The notes: generated by a model from the sequence alone, not told the origin. A stretch of DNA of 64,000 bases from Ailanthus altissimus (GCA_946807835.1 OX327710.1:13690501-13754500); one strand, 5' to 3'; shown: positions 11,679 to 24,576, numbered from the stretch's first letter. Program-made: numbers and translations.

Positions 11679-14600
11679 TGTTAGCGTCGGTGCTTACGAG
11701 CCATCCTTGAATGTATATATACTTGTGTATTTATACAAGTATATATTCTCATTAAATCGCTAATACCCATATATATGGTATTATGCATGTAACGTTACAG
11801 ACATTGTAGATCTGAAAGAGTTCAGATTATATCTAAAAGAGTTTAGATAAGGGCTCATAGCTAGCCACGCTGAGACATATAATTGTTAAATGTTAGCACA
11901 ACTAAATGTTAGCTGGTTATAATACTCAGCAAATCCAAGAGTTGGAGCCTTGTTTGTAATGGAATATAGATCTGAGAATATACTAGTAACTGCATAGTTA
12001 CAATCGGGTGCTAAAAAATACTAGTTGCACAAGTATATTCTCAAATAATTATCCTCGATCTATTTCTGTTGATGCGAGTCTGTCGGTAGATACCTTATAT
12101 ATAGATCAGCATACGTCGTACCTATAGCGTATAGATGGTCGTTCTTAGCTGACCGTAAGCTTGAAACTCGTATTGACATATGGGTATCTAGTTAGGACTG
12201 AATATGGGATAGACTTACAAGGGCCTCTGATAGACACCCTATGTAAGTCGTCAACGGAGGGTCTTCTCGAGTTGAGTAGTATACGTAGTCTTTTGACTTG
12301 AGTGCCACGGTGGACTTATAAGTAATCTACCATACTTTGGTTCCACACATGTCATAGACCTTTCATGGTGTGACCGCTGGGTGTTACTGGATATGGTTCG
12401 ATACTTATGGAGTCCTGTGCGCACAGATATGGGATCCGTTAGCTCGCATAAGGTGGAACAATATGGCAAAAGAGTTTGCGCATATTGTTCAGTGAGATAC
12501 GAGTCTAGAGATAAGATATGGATGAGTACAAGAAGATTTGACATGATAATCTATATCCCCGCACATCTAGGATATCATGACAGAAGGACTATACGTATGC
12601 GTTGCAATCTCAGTTTGTATGGTTCAACGCGCTGATTTGTATATCTGTGATGTATGCGTGGGGCATTGCTCACGGACTCATAGAATAGTTGTTGGCGCTA
12701 TGGATCTAAGACATGTGAGTGTATGCATGTGCTATTGTGTCTATTGCCTAAATATGTATCATATACGAATTTAAATCCGACGAAAGTGTGTAAAACATGT
12801 AATAAACACAATAAATAAATATATTGATCATATTAATATATTAGTAAAGATTGAGAAATCACCTCAACGTGTAACGTTATACACGTATTATTTTTAGAGT
12901 CTGCATAGACACCAACTCGCGGGCAGTTTTAGTCACTAACACGGTGGACTTGGTGAGCTAAAACAACAACCCTATACACAATACCGAGTTTAACTCTTAA
13001 ACCTCAAAATGATCGGTGTATTTTTATCCTTTTCTCCAAAAGAATAAGAAATGGAGACTAAAGCAATTTTCAGTTACTTCTAAAACACTATAGAGAAAAA
13101 TGAAACATTTCATTTTTTCCTATTATTTTTTTTCTTTTTCTTTTTCTTCTTTTTTTCTTTATTATTTCTTCTCCTCCATTTCTTTCTCTCGGCTAAATTT
13201 TGGCCAAAACCACCTTTTTCACTTCTTTCTCTCTTTATATATATAATAAAATATTAATATAATATATAATATAATAATACTAATGGGTGCCAACTATTTG
13301 GCACTCGAAATAAAATATTATTATATATAAAATATCATATAATAAAAATATATATAATATAATATAATAAGAGAGATATTTTGATTATTTAACCATTAAA
13401 TAATCAAAATATAAAATGATCATTTTGCCTCTTATGAATAGTTATCAAGTTACCCTTTAGTGGGCCCATCAAATTTTACACTCGGGTAAACTCAACCGAG
13501 GGTCCATAATACGCTACATGTTATAGTACAATTAGTAAATAAGAATTATTAACTAATTATTGTATTTAATACTTAAATACAGACACGCACGTATTCCCTT
13601 GGTAGTGATAAATATTGCTAGATTAAATAATTTAATTTGGCACGCTGCCCAATGTACAACGAGTACACTCCATATATCAAGACTCTCTAGGTCCTATGCC
13701 CGATTTCTTAAATAGAACTATTCCATGAGTTTGTGAGTAATGCCCCACGCACACGTCATGGATGTATAAATTAGTGCGTTGAACTATGCTAGCTGAGGTT
13801 ACAACGCATATGTATAGTCCTTCCATCATGATATCCTAGATGTGCGAGGATATGGATTATCAACGTCAAATCCCTTAGTGTTCATCCATGTCTTATCTTC
13901 AGATTTGTATATCACTAAACAATATGCGCAAACTCTTTTGTCATATTGTTCTACCCAGGAGGAACTCTTTCCCTGGATGATTGCTTGTGGCCACAACACT
14001 TTTCGAGATACAGTCTCGAAGCATCTGGATATCTAAATCCATATGCGAGCTAACGGATCCCATATTTGTACACATCGAACTCCATAAAAATCAGACCATA
14101 CTCAACGGTCACACCATGAAAGGTCTGTGACATGCGTGGAACCAAAGTATGGTGAATCACTTATAAGCCCACCGTGGCACTCAGGTCAAAGGACCATATA
14201 TACTACACAACGCGAGAGGACCCTCCGTTGATGGTTTACATTGGGTGTCTATCAGAGGCCTTCGTGAGTCTATCTTATATTCAGTCCTAACTGGATACCT
14301 ATATGTCAATACAAGCTCCAAGCTCACGGTTGGCTAGGAATAACTATTTATACCCTATAGGTACGACATATGCTGATCTATATAAAAAGGTATCTACCGA
14401 CAGACTCACATTAGCAGAAATAGATCAGAGACAATTATTCGAGAACATACTTGCGCAACTTGTATTTCTTGGCACCCGATTGTAACTTTTGCTACTATGC
14501 AATTACTAGTATATTCTCAGGTCTATGACTCATTACAGACAAGGCTCCAACTCTTGGATCTGCTGAGTATTATAACCAGCTAAAACTTAACAGTGTTAAC

Positions 14601-15737
14601 ATTTAGCAATTATATGTCTCAGTGTGGCTAACTATGAGCCTTTATCTAAACTCTTTTAAATCTGATCCAAACTCCTTCAGATCTACAATGTTTGTAATGT
14701 TACATGCATAATACTATATATATATATGGGTATTAACGATTTAATGAGAATGTAAACTTATATAAATACATAAGTATTTGTACATTTAGAGATGGCACGT
14801 AAGCACCAACCTTAAAAATAGTTTTATTTAACAAATCGAGCGTAGGACGTAAGGAGTCCAGTGATATAGAGTGTACTCGTTATGCACTGAAACAGCGTGC
14901 CGGATTAAAGTGTTTAATTCAGCAATATTCAGCACTACTACGAGAATACGTGCGTATCTGTATTTAAGTGCTAAATACAATAATTAGTCAATTATTATTA
15001 TTTACTAATTGTATAATAACACGTGGCGCATTGTAGACCCTCAGTTGAGTTTATCCAAGTGCGAGTTTGGTGGGACCTACTAGGGGTAGACTTGATAACT
15101 ATTCATGAGGGAAAAAATGGTCATTTCATACTTTGATTATTTAATTATTAAATAATCAAAATATCTCTCTTATTATATTTATATTATATTAGATATATAT
15201 AAATGAGAGAAATAAATGTGTGTTTGGTTGTTGGTGGCCATTTGGCCGGGAAAAGAAAAAATGAAATGGAGAGGAGATGAAGAAGAAAGAAGAAGAAGAA
15301 AGAAAAAAAAAATGAAATTGTTTCATTATTTTCTATGGTTCTAATTGAAGTAATTGTGAATTGCTTCAAATTCTCTATTTTTTATTCTTTTGGAGAAAAG
15401 AATAAAAAACATACACCAGCCATTTTAGGGTTTAATAGTTAAACCCAGTGCTGCATATAGGGTTGTGATTCTAACTCACCAAGCCTACCGTATTAGTGAC
15501 TAGAACTGCCCACCAGTTGGTCTCCATACAGACTTCAAAAATTTACGTGTATAACGTTACACATTGAGGTGAGTTCTCAACCCTATAAATATATTAATGT
15601 GATTAATATATTTGATTTATTGTGTTTATTGCAAATTTTACGCTTCCGTCAGACTTAAATTTGTATTTGATATATATTTAGGTAATAGATACAATTGCAC
15701 ATGCATACACCCACGTGTATTAGATCCCGCGGAGACA
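11679..15737 (+). repeat. 5' LTR of the Copia element, interrupted
   Basis: This LTR matches the 3' LTR at 21352-23398 but is split: 11679-12689 and 14823-15737 are the two halves and 12690-14817 is an inserted solo LTR. The rejoined LTR would be about 1.93 kb. The shortfall against the 2.05-kb 3' LTR is partly an 85-bp deletion near 12445, opposite 22135-22220. The end reads gatcccgcggagaca, directly followed by the primer-binding site. Confidence 0.9.
12690..14817 (-). mobile_element. Solo LTR of the same Copia family, inverted, nested
   Basis: The sequence is the reverse complement of the surrounding LTR: 12775-13000 matches the end of the LTR and 14785-14817 its start. It is flanked by a perfect 5-bp duplication atagt (12685-12689 and 14818-14822), so it arrived by its own insertion and later lost its body by LTR recombination. 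It splits the 5' LTR and creates an inverted repeat with the LTR parts on both sides. Confidence 0.92.
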
Positions 15738-15739
15738 AA

Positions 15740-15751
15740 TGGTATTAGAGC
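15740..15751 (+). other. Copia primer-binding site (initiator tRNA-Met type)
   Basis: TGGTATTAGAGC lies two bases after the LTR. It differs from the usual TGGTATCAGAGC, complementary to the 3' end of plant initiator tRNA-Met, by one C-to-T change. Confidence 0.88.
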
Positions 15752-18700
15752 CATTTAGGGCATATATGGTTGTTGTTTGAGAGAATGGATGTAAAAGGCC
15801 CAGTGTAAATGGCACGTTTCAAGTGTTGAAATGGGTATGCCAAAGGGGAAGTACTAAGCGCTGCGGCGCCAATGGGCTGAGGCCACAGCGCTAGGGGTTT
15901 GACCTTCTAGCACTGCAATGATGCAATTCAGCGCTGTGGTGGCATACTGTTCACTTGAACAGTAGCACATAAACAATATTTTTACTGTTCATAGCTACAA
16001 TATTTTGAACAGTGTTTCAAAATTAATTTTTTATATGTAGATTTATGAGATGTAGTGAAAAAAGTTATCAGTCTACATTATAAATCGGGATTTATGAGAT
16101 GCAGTAATAAAGAGTTATCGGTCTGCATTATAAATCAGGATTAATATTTTCTATGTTGGTAACCACAATGGAAGCCCTACTAGTAGAGGTTAGTTGTGTT
16201 TGCATAGAAATTTTGATTAATTGAGAATCACCCTTCCTAGGAGTATAGAGACCATAGGATATAAAAATATCTCTTAATCATATTGAATAATATTACATTA
16301 TGAGATAATGTTTTATTTTGATCCGTCTTATCAATACGGTGTTAGACAAGTCACGTCGGCCTTTTTTTAATATTACTACAGCATGAAAGACTTGGTCGGT
16401 TAGGCTTGAACTATACCGGTTAAACATGAGATGAGGCAAATATATGCGAAAGTATTGTCCATTATTGCTACAGTGTGAGAGTAGTATCGATAGCATATAT
16501 TTGATCATTGACAAGTTAATATGGAATACACTTATTTAATATTGCTACAACGTAAGGATAAAGTGTATTTAAGATCAAGGGGTAAGAGTTGTAATTGACA
16601 AGTGTTGTCTACCTGTTGGGTTTACAAAGGCCAATACTGTTACAACGTGAGGCCAGAGTAAATTTTAATGGGATCTACTTTCTGCTGTATAGTTTAAAAG
16701 GTTTAAACTATTGTCTTCTCGTTTGAGAGATTACCGGGATTGTGTAAAGCAGCGGGAGGGCGTTTTAAATCGAAAATGTATAATTAGTATACCCATGATT
16801 TAAAATGTTCTATTAGCAACTTAATGAATATTCCGCTTACATCTCTTGTTTAGTTTGGCCTGTTAAGTATAATGGCCACTACGAACTAATTGGTGTGCAT
16901 AATTGATGCAGTCCAACTCTAGGGTACTAAGAATTACTCTGACCGGTGGATGAATCTCAAAAGTATTCTGGATTCAAAAAATTTTAGATTTATTGTTGAT
17001 CAGAGTTAGCTATAAGATAATTCTGATAACACCTCTCTGGAGGATTGAATAGAGAGGGTATGACCCTCCTTGTAAAGGGTGCTTCATCTTCTACCCCAAG
17101 AATATCTGGTGAGACCAAATGTGTGAGGAGAAGAAGATGAGGCAGAAACCCAGGATAAATCTTTAGAGGCAACATCTATCTAAAAATCAACAAGAGAGCA
17201 ATGTAGATGGAAAGTGTTTTCAATATAGTAAGGTTGGGTATTGAAAATCTCTCTACCCTAGAAGCCTTGTAATTGTCAGAAAGACTCCCACCAATATGTG
17301 TTTGACAAACATAGATATTGTTAGGGCATATAATGCCAGTTCAAGCTAGATATGAGATACTGCATGTCCCTCTCATATCTGTAATATGTTACAGGGATTG
17401 AGAGAGATTAGAATGCAACAGCTTGTAGAAGTAAAGTTAAGAGAAGAAATAGTGATTTCTTGTAAGTCCAAGTTATTGGACAACTTAACTTACTTCTTGT
17501 TTACAATACAATGGTTGTATTGCATAATAAGTTTGATGTTTTATTAACTGAATGTCAGTTAATAAATAGACATTATATACAATTAGAAATGTCTATAGAT
17601 CAGAATCCTTAAATTATACGGAGCTGTGGTATATAAGTTTAGGTCATATAGGCGTGAAACGCTTATCCGTCTAGTTAAAGATGGTTGGATTCCTTATTTG
17701 ACTGTAAAGACTTAACCAGTTTATAAATAGTGTATTCACGGAGATGACCAAACATACCAAAATATATGTCCTATTTCTTCGATTAGATCGAGGTAGTAAG
17801 TACATTGATAGCAGTTTTTCGTTTGTTTAAGGAAGAATGAGATTCTCACTTATTATAGTCATCCGAGTACTCCATAACATAATGATGTTTCAGAGAAGAG
17901 GAATCGAACTTTATCAGATATGGTCCGATTGATAATGAGTGTTACCGATCTATATCTGTGAAAATATGCTCCAAATACAACTGCTTAATAAATAGAGTTC
18001 CATTAGAAACTGTTCCTTCCATTCCATATGAGATACAAAAAAAAAGGAAATCGTATCTTAAGTAAGTTAAAACTTTGGGTTATCTTGCTTATGTAAGAGT
18101 TACGATGCAAAGTATCTTATTTTGTAAGAGTTACTCAGCAGGATAAATAACCCCCAAGAGGTACAACTATAGGTTCTTTAAGTATCCTGTGAATTTAATA
18201 GGATACTAGTTCTATGATTTAGAGAAGCGAAGTGTGTTTGTTTCTCAGTATACTACTATCATAGAGAAATAGTTTCTCATAGGTTATGGAAATCAAAGAA
18301 AGATTGAGCTTGGTGAAGTCAATCTAGAAATCAATGAACCAAGGATAGAAACCTAAGCTCAATTAAGCAGTGGCCTTTTAGCACACTCTCCAAATAGATT
18401 GGAAAGGATGTCTAAGTCACCTTATTGGTATGGTTGATGCCTGAAGGTGAACTTGGAGTTTTCTTGGCAGACGAAAATTATCCTTGACCTATATGGAGTC
18501 GATGTTAGACATCGATTTGAGAACCGGCAAGAAGCCATAAAAATAAAATTGACTCTATACATCAGAATCAAGTTTGGGACTTGGTAAAGCTACCTATGTG
18601 AACTGTTCTCATTAGTTATAAAGGGTTTACAAAGAGGTGGTGGGAGCCAGATGAAAGGTAGAGACCATTTAGGCTATATATTGGTCCTAGAAAGGTAATC

Positions 18701-19001
18701 CTCAGTGATCTGGGATCAACTAAGAGAAAATCTTTGAACCAATATTAATGCTAAAGTTAATTAGTGTATTATTGGCTCTTGTAGGACATTGTGACTTGAA
18801 GTTTGGCAAATGAATGTAAAGGACGGCATTCCGGAATGGATATCTCAAGTAAGAGAAATTCATGAAACAGTCTGAAGATTTTACGTTCAATTAGACTTCT
18901 AGTCTAACGTGCATGAAAGGTCAGTCGGAGCATGATAGTCTTCTTGATCCTCTTTGTTGATGACATATTGGTCATTGGGAATGATATTAGTATGTTATAA
19001 T

Positions 19002-20427
19002 TGATGCGATATTTCTATATCATAAAATTAGGTGCAAGTATACACTATCGTATGCAAGTAATAAAGGGACTAAATAGTCGGATGTCGAACCCACAGGGAT
19101 AATTTCTTCTTTTTAACCAATTACTAAAATGATATCTTCCTAATAATTATTCAGATAAATAAAAATTTAAGAATGAATGTAGAAAATATAAAGGTAAAAA
19201 CACAATGTAAAGAGATTTAAATGATAGCAATATAAAGAAAACCTAGATTAATACTATCCTTCAATATGCTTTCTAATGATTAATCTTCTAATAATTAACT
19301 CCCTTAGTCTTTGTTATTGATCAAGACACTAATGTATTCACAAGCCTCTTCTAAGGTCATGCAAGTATACCTTAATTTACCAAATACCTATATTCCTATG
19401 GTACTAGTAATAAATTAAGATTCATTAAGATTAAGTCTTATTGATCATACATGCCAATTAGGTATATTCCTATCCTAAATTGAAACTTGCATATGCAACA
19501 TTGAATGTGACTCTAAAATCATGCATCAAATTACCTAGGTCTAAATATTATGATTCCTCTTCCGAGTTTATCAATAATATTACTAACTCATTCACCATAT
19601 ATTGGCCAGATATATTGAAGCATTAAAATCAAGTAATTTGAATATCAAAGAACTAGGTTTATTAAATATTCAAAAGATATGGCAATTAAGCACACATATT
19701 GAGTTCAAGTATTAACCCTAGAAAATAAGTTTAGCTCATGACTACAAGAGAACAGCAGTAAAAATAACAATAAATCATGACACAATCAATAGTAAATTGA
19801 TATAGACGTCGAATTGCTCTAATTGCGCTGCCTAAGATACTCTTGATGCTGAAGAACGCCTTGAATCTCTCTCTAAAGTTGCTTCAATTAAATTCCTATT
19901 GCTCTCCAAGACTCATGCTCTGTATTCTTGGTGTTCTTGAATTGCTCTAGGTTGCTCTTGGATGCTGAGAACGAGTGGATTTTTATAGGGATTGATTAAG
20001 CTTAGAAATCTCAATTCCCGTCTGACTAGGACTCGCGATACTGCTGGGGCGCTATGTAGTTGTCGCTGGGGCGATACTTGAAAAACACTTTACCGCTAGA
20101 GCGGTGTCATGTTAGTGTTGGATCATCGCTGGTACGGTGACTGTTCGGCGCTGGGACGCCAGATGCAACTTAACCAGGTTATTTTTCTTATTTCGATCAC
20201 TGTTCCAAAGCTGGGGCTATAATCCTCGTGGCGCTAGGGCGATGGACACATACTTTGAAAACTTTGCATTTTAGTCCTTATTTTTGCTCATTTTGCATTC
20301 TTTCTTTAAATTTTGTTCAAGTCCCTATAAATAACAATAATGCACATAAATAGCCATATATTCTCACAAAACCATAAAATATCAAATTAAAAACATGAGA
20401 AAATATATGATAATTTTGCCCTTATCA
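19002..20427 (-). mobile_element. Gypsy solo LTR nested in Copia reverse transcriptase
   Basis: Ends are TG...CA with a perfect 5-bp duplication ataat (18997-19001 and 20428-20432). On the minus strand it starts TGATAAGGGCAAAATTATCA and ends with a ...CCCTGTGGGTTCGACATCC... region, as in Athila-type Gypsy LTRs; the LTR at 33072-34361 is similar. Removing it rejoins the Copia reverse transcriptase frame just after the FVDD-GNDI motif. It contains seven or so GC-rich words such as GCTGGGGCGCT (20045-20260). Confidence 0.92.
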
Positions 20428-20802
20428 ATAATAGATCAGAAGTAACTTGTAAGTGTTTCTCCATGAAGGATTTAGGAGAGACTTCATTTATACTAGGTAT
20501 AAAGCTTTATAGAGATAGAGTTAGGAAGTTATAAGACTCTCCCAAATTATTTCACATTAATAGCCTCTAAAAGGGTACGGTTTGTTAACTATGAGATAGT
20601 TAACGTATCTTTTAGACCAGGTGTTCATCTTTCGAGGAGAGTATCTCTTCAGATAACAGATAAGAGAGTTAGAGTGTCTAGCACACTAGATACATCAGCT
20701 CTTTAGAGATTGATGTATGCTATGATGTGTTTAAGACCTGAGATCAGTTTGGCTGTAAGAGTTACGAGCGAATTTTAGTCCGATTCAGGTGACAACCATT
20801 TC

Positions 20803-21018
20803 ATGGTAGTCAAATATATCCTAAGGTACCTTGAGGGTACAAAGGATAAGTTCCTCAAATATGGAGAAAATGGCTTACAAATAAGAAAATGCACGAAGTC
20901 AGACTTCAAGTTTGACTTAGATGATAGAGAGTCTACATCTGAGAATGTTCTCATTCTCAATAGTACTAAGCGAGTTAGAATTCCACCAAACTGGGATTCA
21001 CTGCCAATTTATAAGTGA
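20803..21018 (+). pseudogene. Copia RT/RNase H connection fragment
   Basis: This 71-residue open stretch, MVVKYILRYLEGTKDKFLKYG..., is the longest surviving frame of the large Copia element. It covers the conserved AxKRILRYLKGT motif at the start of the RNase H domain and then a degenerate DxDWAGD/KSTSGY region (FDLDDRESTSENV). It is part of the gag-pol remnant, not an independent gene. Confidence 0.75.
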
Positions 21019-21340
21019 CACAGCAGAAGCAGCAGTGAGGATTCGTAGGTTTATCACTGGCCTTGGAAGAGTTCAAAGACAGATGGATCTTATCCCATAA
21101 GTTTACGATAAAATAAGGCTATAGTATAATCTGAAATGCCAAGAGGACACCGGTACTCTAATTATGTTGAGATGAGACTCACAATACTAGAGGAATCTTG
21201 ACTGAAGGAGATGTGATTATTTATACAAGTATTCTATAAATAATTTAGTGAACCCACTTTCTAAGGCCATTACTCTAAAAGTGCTTATGAAACATGTAGA
21301 GTTGATGTGTATGAGATGCCATCAAGAATAACACTAGAGT

Positions 21341-21350
21341 AAGTGGGAGA
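21341..21350 (+). other. Polypurine tract
   Basis: AAGTGGGAGA lies one base before the 3' LTR, where plus-strand synthesis of a Copia element is primed. Confidence 0.85.
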
Positions 21351-21351
21351 T

Positions 21352-23398
21352 TGTTAGGGTCGGTGCTTACGTGCCAACCCTGAATATACATATACTTGTG
21401 TATTTATACAAGTGTACATTCCCATTAAATTGCTAATACCCATATATATGGTATTATGCATGTAATGTTACAGACATTATAGATCTGCAGGAGTTTAGAT
21501 CAGATCTAAAAAAGTTTAGATAGGGCTCATAGTTAGCCACGCTAAGACATATAATTGCTAAAGGTTAGCACAGCTAAATGTTAGATGGTTATAATACTTA
21601 GCAAATTCAAGAGTTGGAGCCTTATCTATAATGGGATATAGACCTGAGGATATACTAGTAACTACATAGTTACAAGAGTTACAATTGGATGCCAGAAAAT
21701 CCTAGTTGCACAAGTATGTTCTCAAATAATTGTCCTTGATCTATTTCTGCCAATACGGATCTGTTAGTGGATACCTTATATATAGATTAACATATGTCAT
21801 ACCTATAAGGTATAGATGGTTGTTCCTAACTATTCGTGAACTTGGAGCTCGTATTGACATATGGGTATCCAGTTAGGATAGGATATGGGACAAACTCATG
21901 AGGGCCTCCGATAGACACCCTATGTAAGCCGTCAACGGAGGGTCCTCTCGAGTTGAGTAGTATATATGGTCCTTTGACCTGAGTGCCACGGTGGGCTTGT
22001 AAGTGATCCACCATACTTTAGTTCCACGTATATCACAGACCTTTCATGGTGTGACCGCTGGGAGTCGTTGGGTATGGTCTGATACTTATGGAGTCCGATG
22101 CATACAAATATGGGATCCGTCAGCTCGCATAGGGAGTTTGATATCCAGATACTTCGACATTGTATCTCAAAAATTCTTGTGGCCATAAGCATTAATTTCG
22201 GGAAAGTGTTCCGCTAGGGTAGAACAATATGGCAAAAGAGTTTGCGCATATTGTTCAATTAGATACGAGTCTGAAGATAAGACATGGATGAGCACTAGAA
22301 AATTTGACGATGATAATCTATATCCCCGTACATCTAGGATATCATGACGGAAGGACTATACGTATGCGTTGTAACCTTAGGATGTATAGTTCAACGTGCT
22401 GATTTGTATATCCGTGACGTGTACGTGGGGCATTGCTCACGAACTCATGGGATAGTTCTATTTGACAAATCGGGCGTAGGACCTAGGGAGTCCTATGATA
22501 TGGAGTGTACTCGTTGTGCATTGGGGCAGCGTGTTGGATTAAAGTGTTTAATCTAGCAATATTTACCACTACCATAATCTGCGTGCGTGTCTGTATTTAA
22601 GTGTTAAATACAACAATTAGTCAATAATTATTATTTACTAATTGTATAATAGCACGTGGTGAATTGTAGACCCTCGGTTGAGTTTACCCAAGTGTGGGTT
22701 TGGTGGAACTCACTAAGGGGTAGACTTGGTATCTATTCATCAGGGGCAAAATGGTCATTTCACACTTTAATTATTTAATTGTTAAATAATCAAAATATCT
22801 CTCTTATTATATTTATATTATATTAGATATATATATATATATCAATAAGAGAAATAAGTGTGTTTTTGGTTGTTGGTTGCTATTTGGCCGAGAAAAGAAA
22901 AAACGAAATGGAGAGAAAAAGAAGAAAAAAGAAAAAAAAAAGAAAGAAAAAAAGAAAGAAAAAAATAGAAAAAATGAAATTGTTTCATATTTTTCTATGG
23001 TTCCAATTGAAGCAATTGTGAATTGCTTCAAATTCTCTATTTTTTATTCTTTTGGAGAAAAAAATAAAAAACACACACCAACCATTTTGGAGTTTAAGAG
23101 TTAAACTCAGTGCTGCATATAGGGCTGCTGTTTTAGCTCATTAAGCCCACCGTGTTGGTGACTAGAACTACCCATGAGTTGGTCTCCATGCAGACTCCAA
23201 AAAATTATGTGTATAACGTTACACGTTAAGGTGAGTTTTTTACCCTATAAATATATTAATGCGATTAATATATTTTATTTATTGTGTTAATTCAAATTTC
23301 ACGCTTTCGTCAGACTTAAATTTATATTTGATATATATTTAGACAATAGATACAATTGCAGATGCATACATCCACGTGTATTAGATCCCATAAAAATA
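21352..23398 (+). repeat. 3' LTR of the Copia element
   Basis: A 2047-bp LTR that begins TGTTAGGGTCGGTGC and ends cataaaaata before the target duplication. Against the 5' LTR end (gcggagaca) the last nine bases (ataaaaata) differ only by G-to-A and C-to-T changes, so the terminal CA has become TA. A homopurine tract (about 22909-22975) and an (AT)n run (22826-22842) lie inside. An antisense open frame (21932-22192) recurs in the 5' LTR but is explained by LTR homology. Confidence 0.9.
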
Positions 23399-24520
23399 GC
23401 TTTCAATATGGAGAAAACATGACGTATGGTTTTTAGACCCTAGCTATTGGGCATGGCATATAGCCCTTCAACAGTTTTACAAATGTCAAGATCTTACTCG
23501 TTCTGCCTAAAGGTGTGAGTATGTTTAAGAGACAGTATAGGCATGCAAGGTTCTGCCATAACCCATACACGAATCTCATCCTATAAAAGATGAAGAAAAA
23601 GCAGATTCAACTTCGAGTAGAGCTTGAAGTGGACGTGAATCTACGACAACAAATAGACTTGGCCATCCAATTTGAGTTTCAGGCCTAGATGGACAAGGGT
23701 GAAGGTATAGTCATCTTACCTAACCTTGTAGCTAACCCGACATAGTTTGGGTCTTTACTACATAACTGGTTAGATGACTTTGTAAGTGAAATTTATTTAT
23801 ATATTTAAATGAATTTAATCACATATGTTGAAATAAATTAATTACTTTATAACTTTATTTGTTGGCAAACGCAACACATAATTAGTATCTGAAGGTGGTC
23901 CAGTTTAGGCAAGGCTACTACATTAAGGCATTGCCATAATTATCCATTTATATGGATTCATACTTCTTTATAAGTATTGAAATAAATTAAAGTGTGTTTC
24001 TTATATACACTTCATTAATTGCTTATTTTGTTGAAATTTTAGGTTATTTTTAAGATCTTCTATAAACAACACAAAACTAACATTTCTGTCATTGCATGGA
24101 ACGATGATTTGTTATTGTATGCTTACGATACTAATAAAGATTTACTTGGTGCACAGATGTAGATTGAGGTTGACAAGATAAACTATATTATTTGTTAAAT
24201 GAGTTAATGTTTTTATTCATATAGTATTATTTACGAGACTATCTAATTTCATGTAGGTCTATATTCCTATCAGCTACAAACAAGAGCATTGAGTATTGGC
24301 TGAGGTGGATATCTTGCATTGACAGATTGCTATCTATAATTCTAACTTTAAAGGATATGCTGATGCGTGTGCATCGGCAAGAACCCGCATCTCAGGGCTG
24401 AGATGCCATTATGGCATCTTGGCCAACAATCTCGGATATAGTACCAATAATGTAACTCCTAGTTTTCCAAATTTTTTTCATCGTCTCATTTTTCACTCAT
24501 TGTTCTTTTAAACTTCATCA
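23399..24520 (+). mobile_element. DUF1985/Ulp1-type DNA element (MULE-like), right part
   Basis: Continuation of the element interrupted at 11678. A Ulp1-like protease remnant is followed by a GC-rich arm (24385-24520: gcatctcagggctgagat, gcatcttggcc). The arm is the inverted counterpart of the left arm near 9475-9560, and both arms go on into matching T-rich sequence. Without the Copia insertion the element would be about 3.5 kb. The outermost ends and a 9-bp target duplication could not be fixed. Confidence 0.58.
23404..24400 (+). pseudogene. Ulp1-like C48 peptidase remnant
   Basis: The pieces read WNDDLLLYAYDTNKDLLGAQ, then VYIPISYKQEH-x-VLAEVDILH and QIAIYNSN. These match the plant transposon Ulp1 fold around the catalytic His (EHWVLAxVD) and the following ...YDS strand. 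The Trp after the His is a stop, and the catalytic Asp of YDS is Asn, so the protease would be inactive. Plant Ulp1 enzymes cleave SUMO conjugates; whether the transposon versions do is unknown. The family call is from motif resemblance. Confidence 0.55.
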
Positions 24521-24576
24521 TTATACGTTACAATTATATTTCTATATGTATTCATTTCAAAACAACAACAACTTCT

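Larger units (their letters stand above)
15753..21340 (+). pseudogene. Copia gag-pol, degenerate
   Basis: Recognisable pieces in order: a gag-like region (about 16860-17330); the pre-integrase box (LWYISLGHIGVKRLS from about 17624, with the zinc-binding His before LGH changed to Tyr); an integrase core piece (HPSTP-x-HNDVSEKRNRTL, about 17860-17935); reverse transcriptase with an intact FVDD box (18953-18964) and GNDI after it; then, beyond the Gypsy solo LTR, KDLGETSFILGIKLY (about 20465) and YILRYLEGTKDKFLKYG (about 20815-20865). Stops and frameshifts occur throughout. A GC-rich palindrome cluster sits just after the primer-binding site (15848-15940). Confidence 0.85.
11679..23398 (+). mobile_element. 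Copia LTR retrotransposon with nested insertions
   Basis: The ends are defined by two related LTRs starting TGTTAG-xGTCGGTGCTTACG (11679 and 21352) and a perfect 5-bp target duplication gcttt at 11674-11678 and 23399-23403. A primer-binding site follows the 5' LTR and a purine tract precedes the 3' LTR. The order of domains (gag region, pre-integrase, integrase, reverse transcriptase, RNase H) is Copia. Many stops make it inactive. It split the DUF1985/Ulp1 element. It was later hit by an inverted solo LTR of the same family and by a Gypsy solo LTR. Confidence 0.92.

Noticed and set aside
12251..12544. Antisense open frame in the Copia LTR, repeated at 21932-22192
   Set aside because: Similarity is explained by LTR homology. 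The inverted solo LTR copy carries a stop in the same frame.
22877..23104. Lys/Glu-rich open frame
   Set aside because: It is a translation of the homopurine tract of the LTR.
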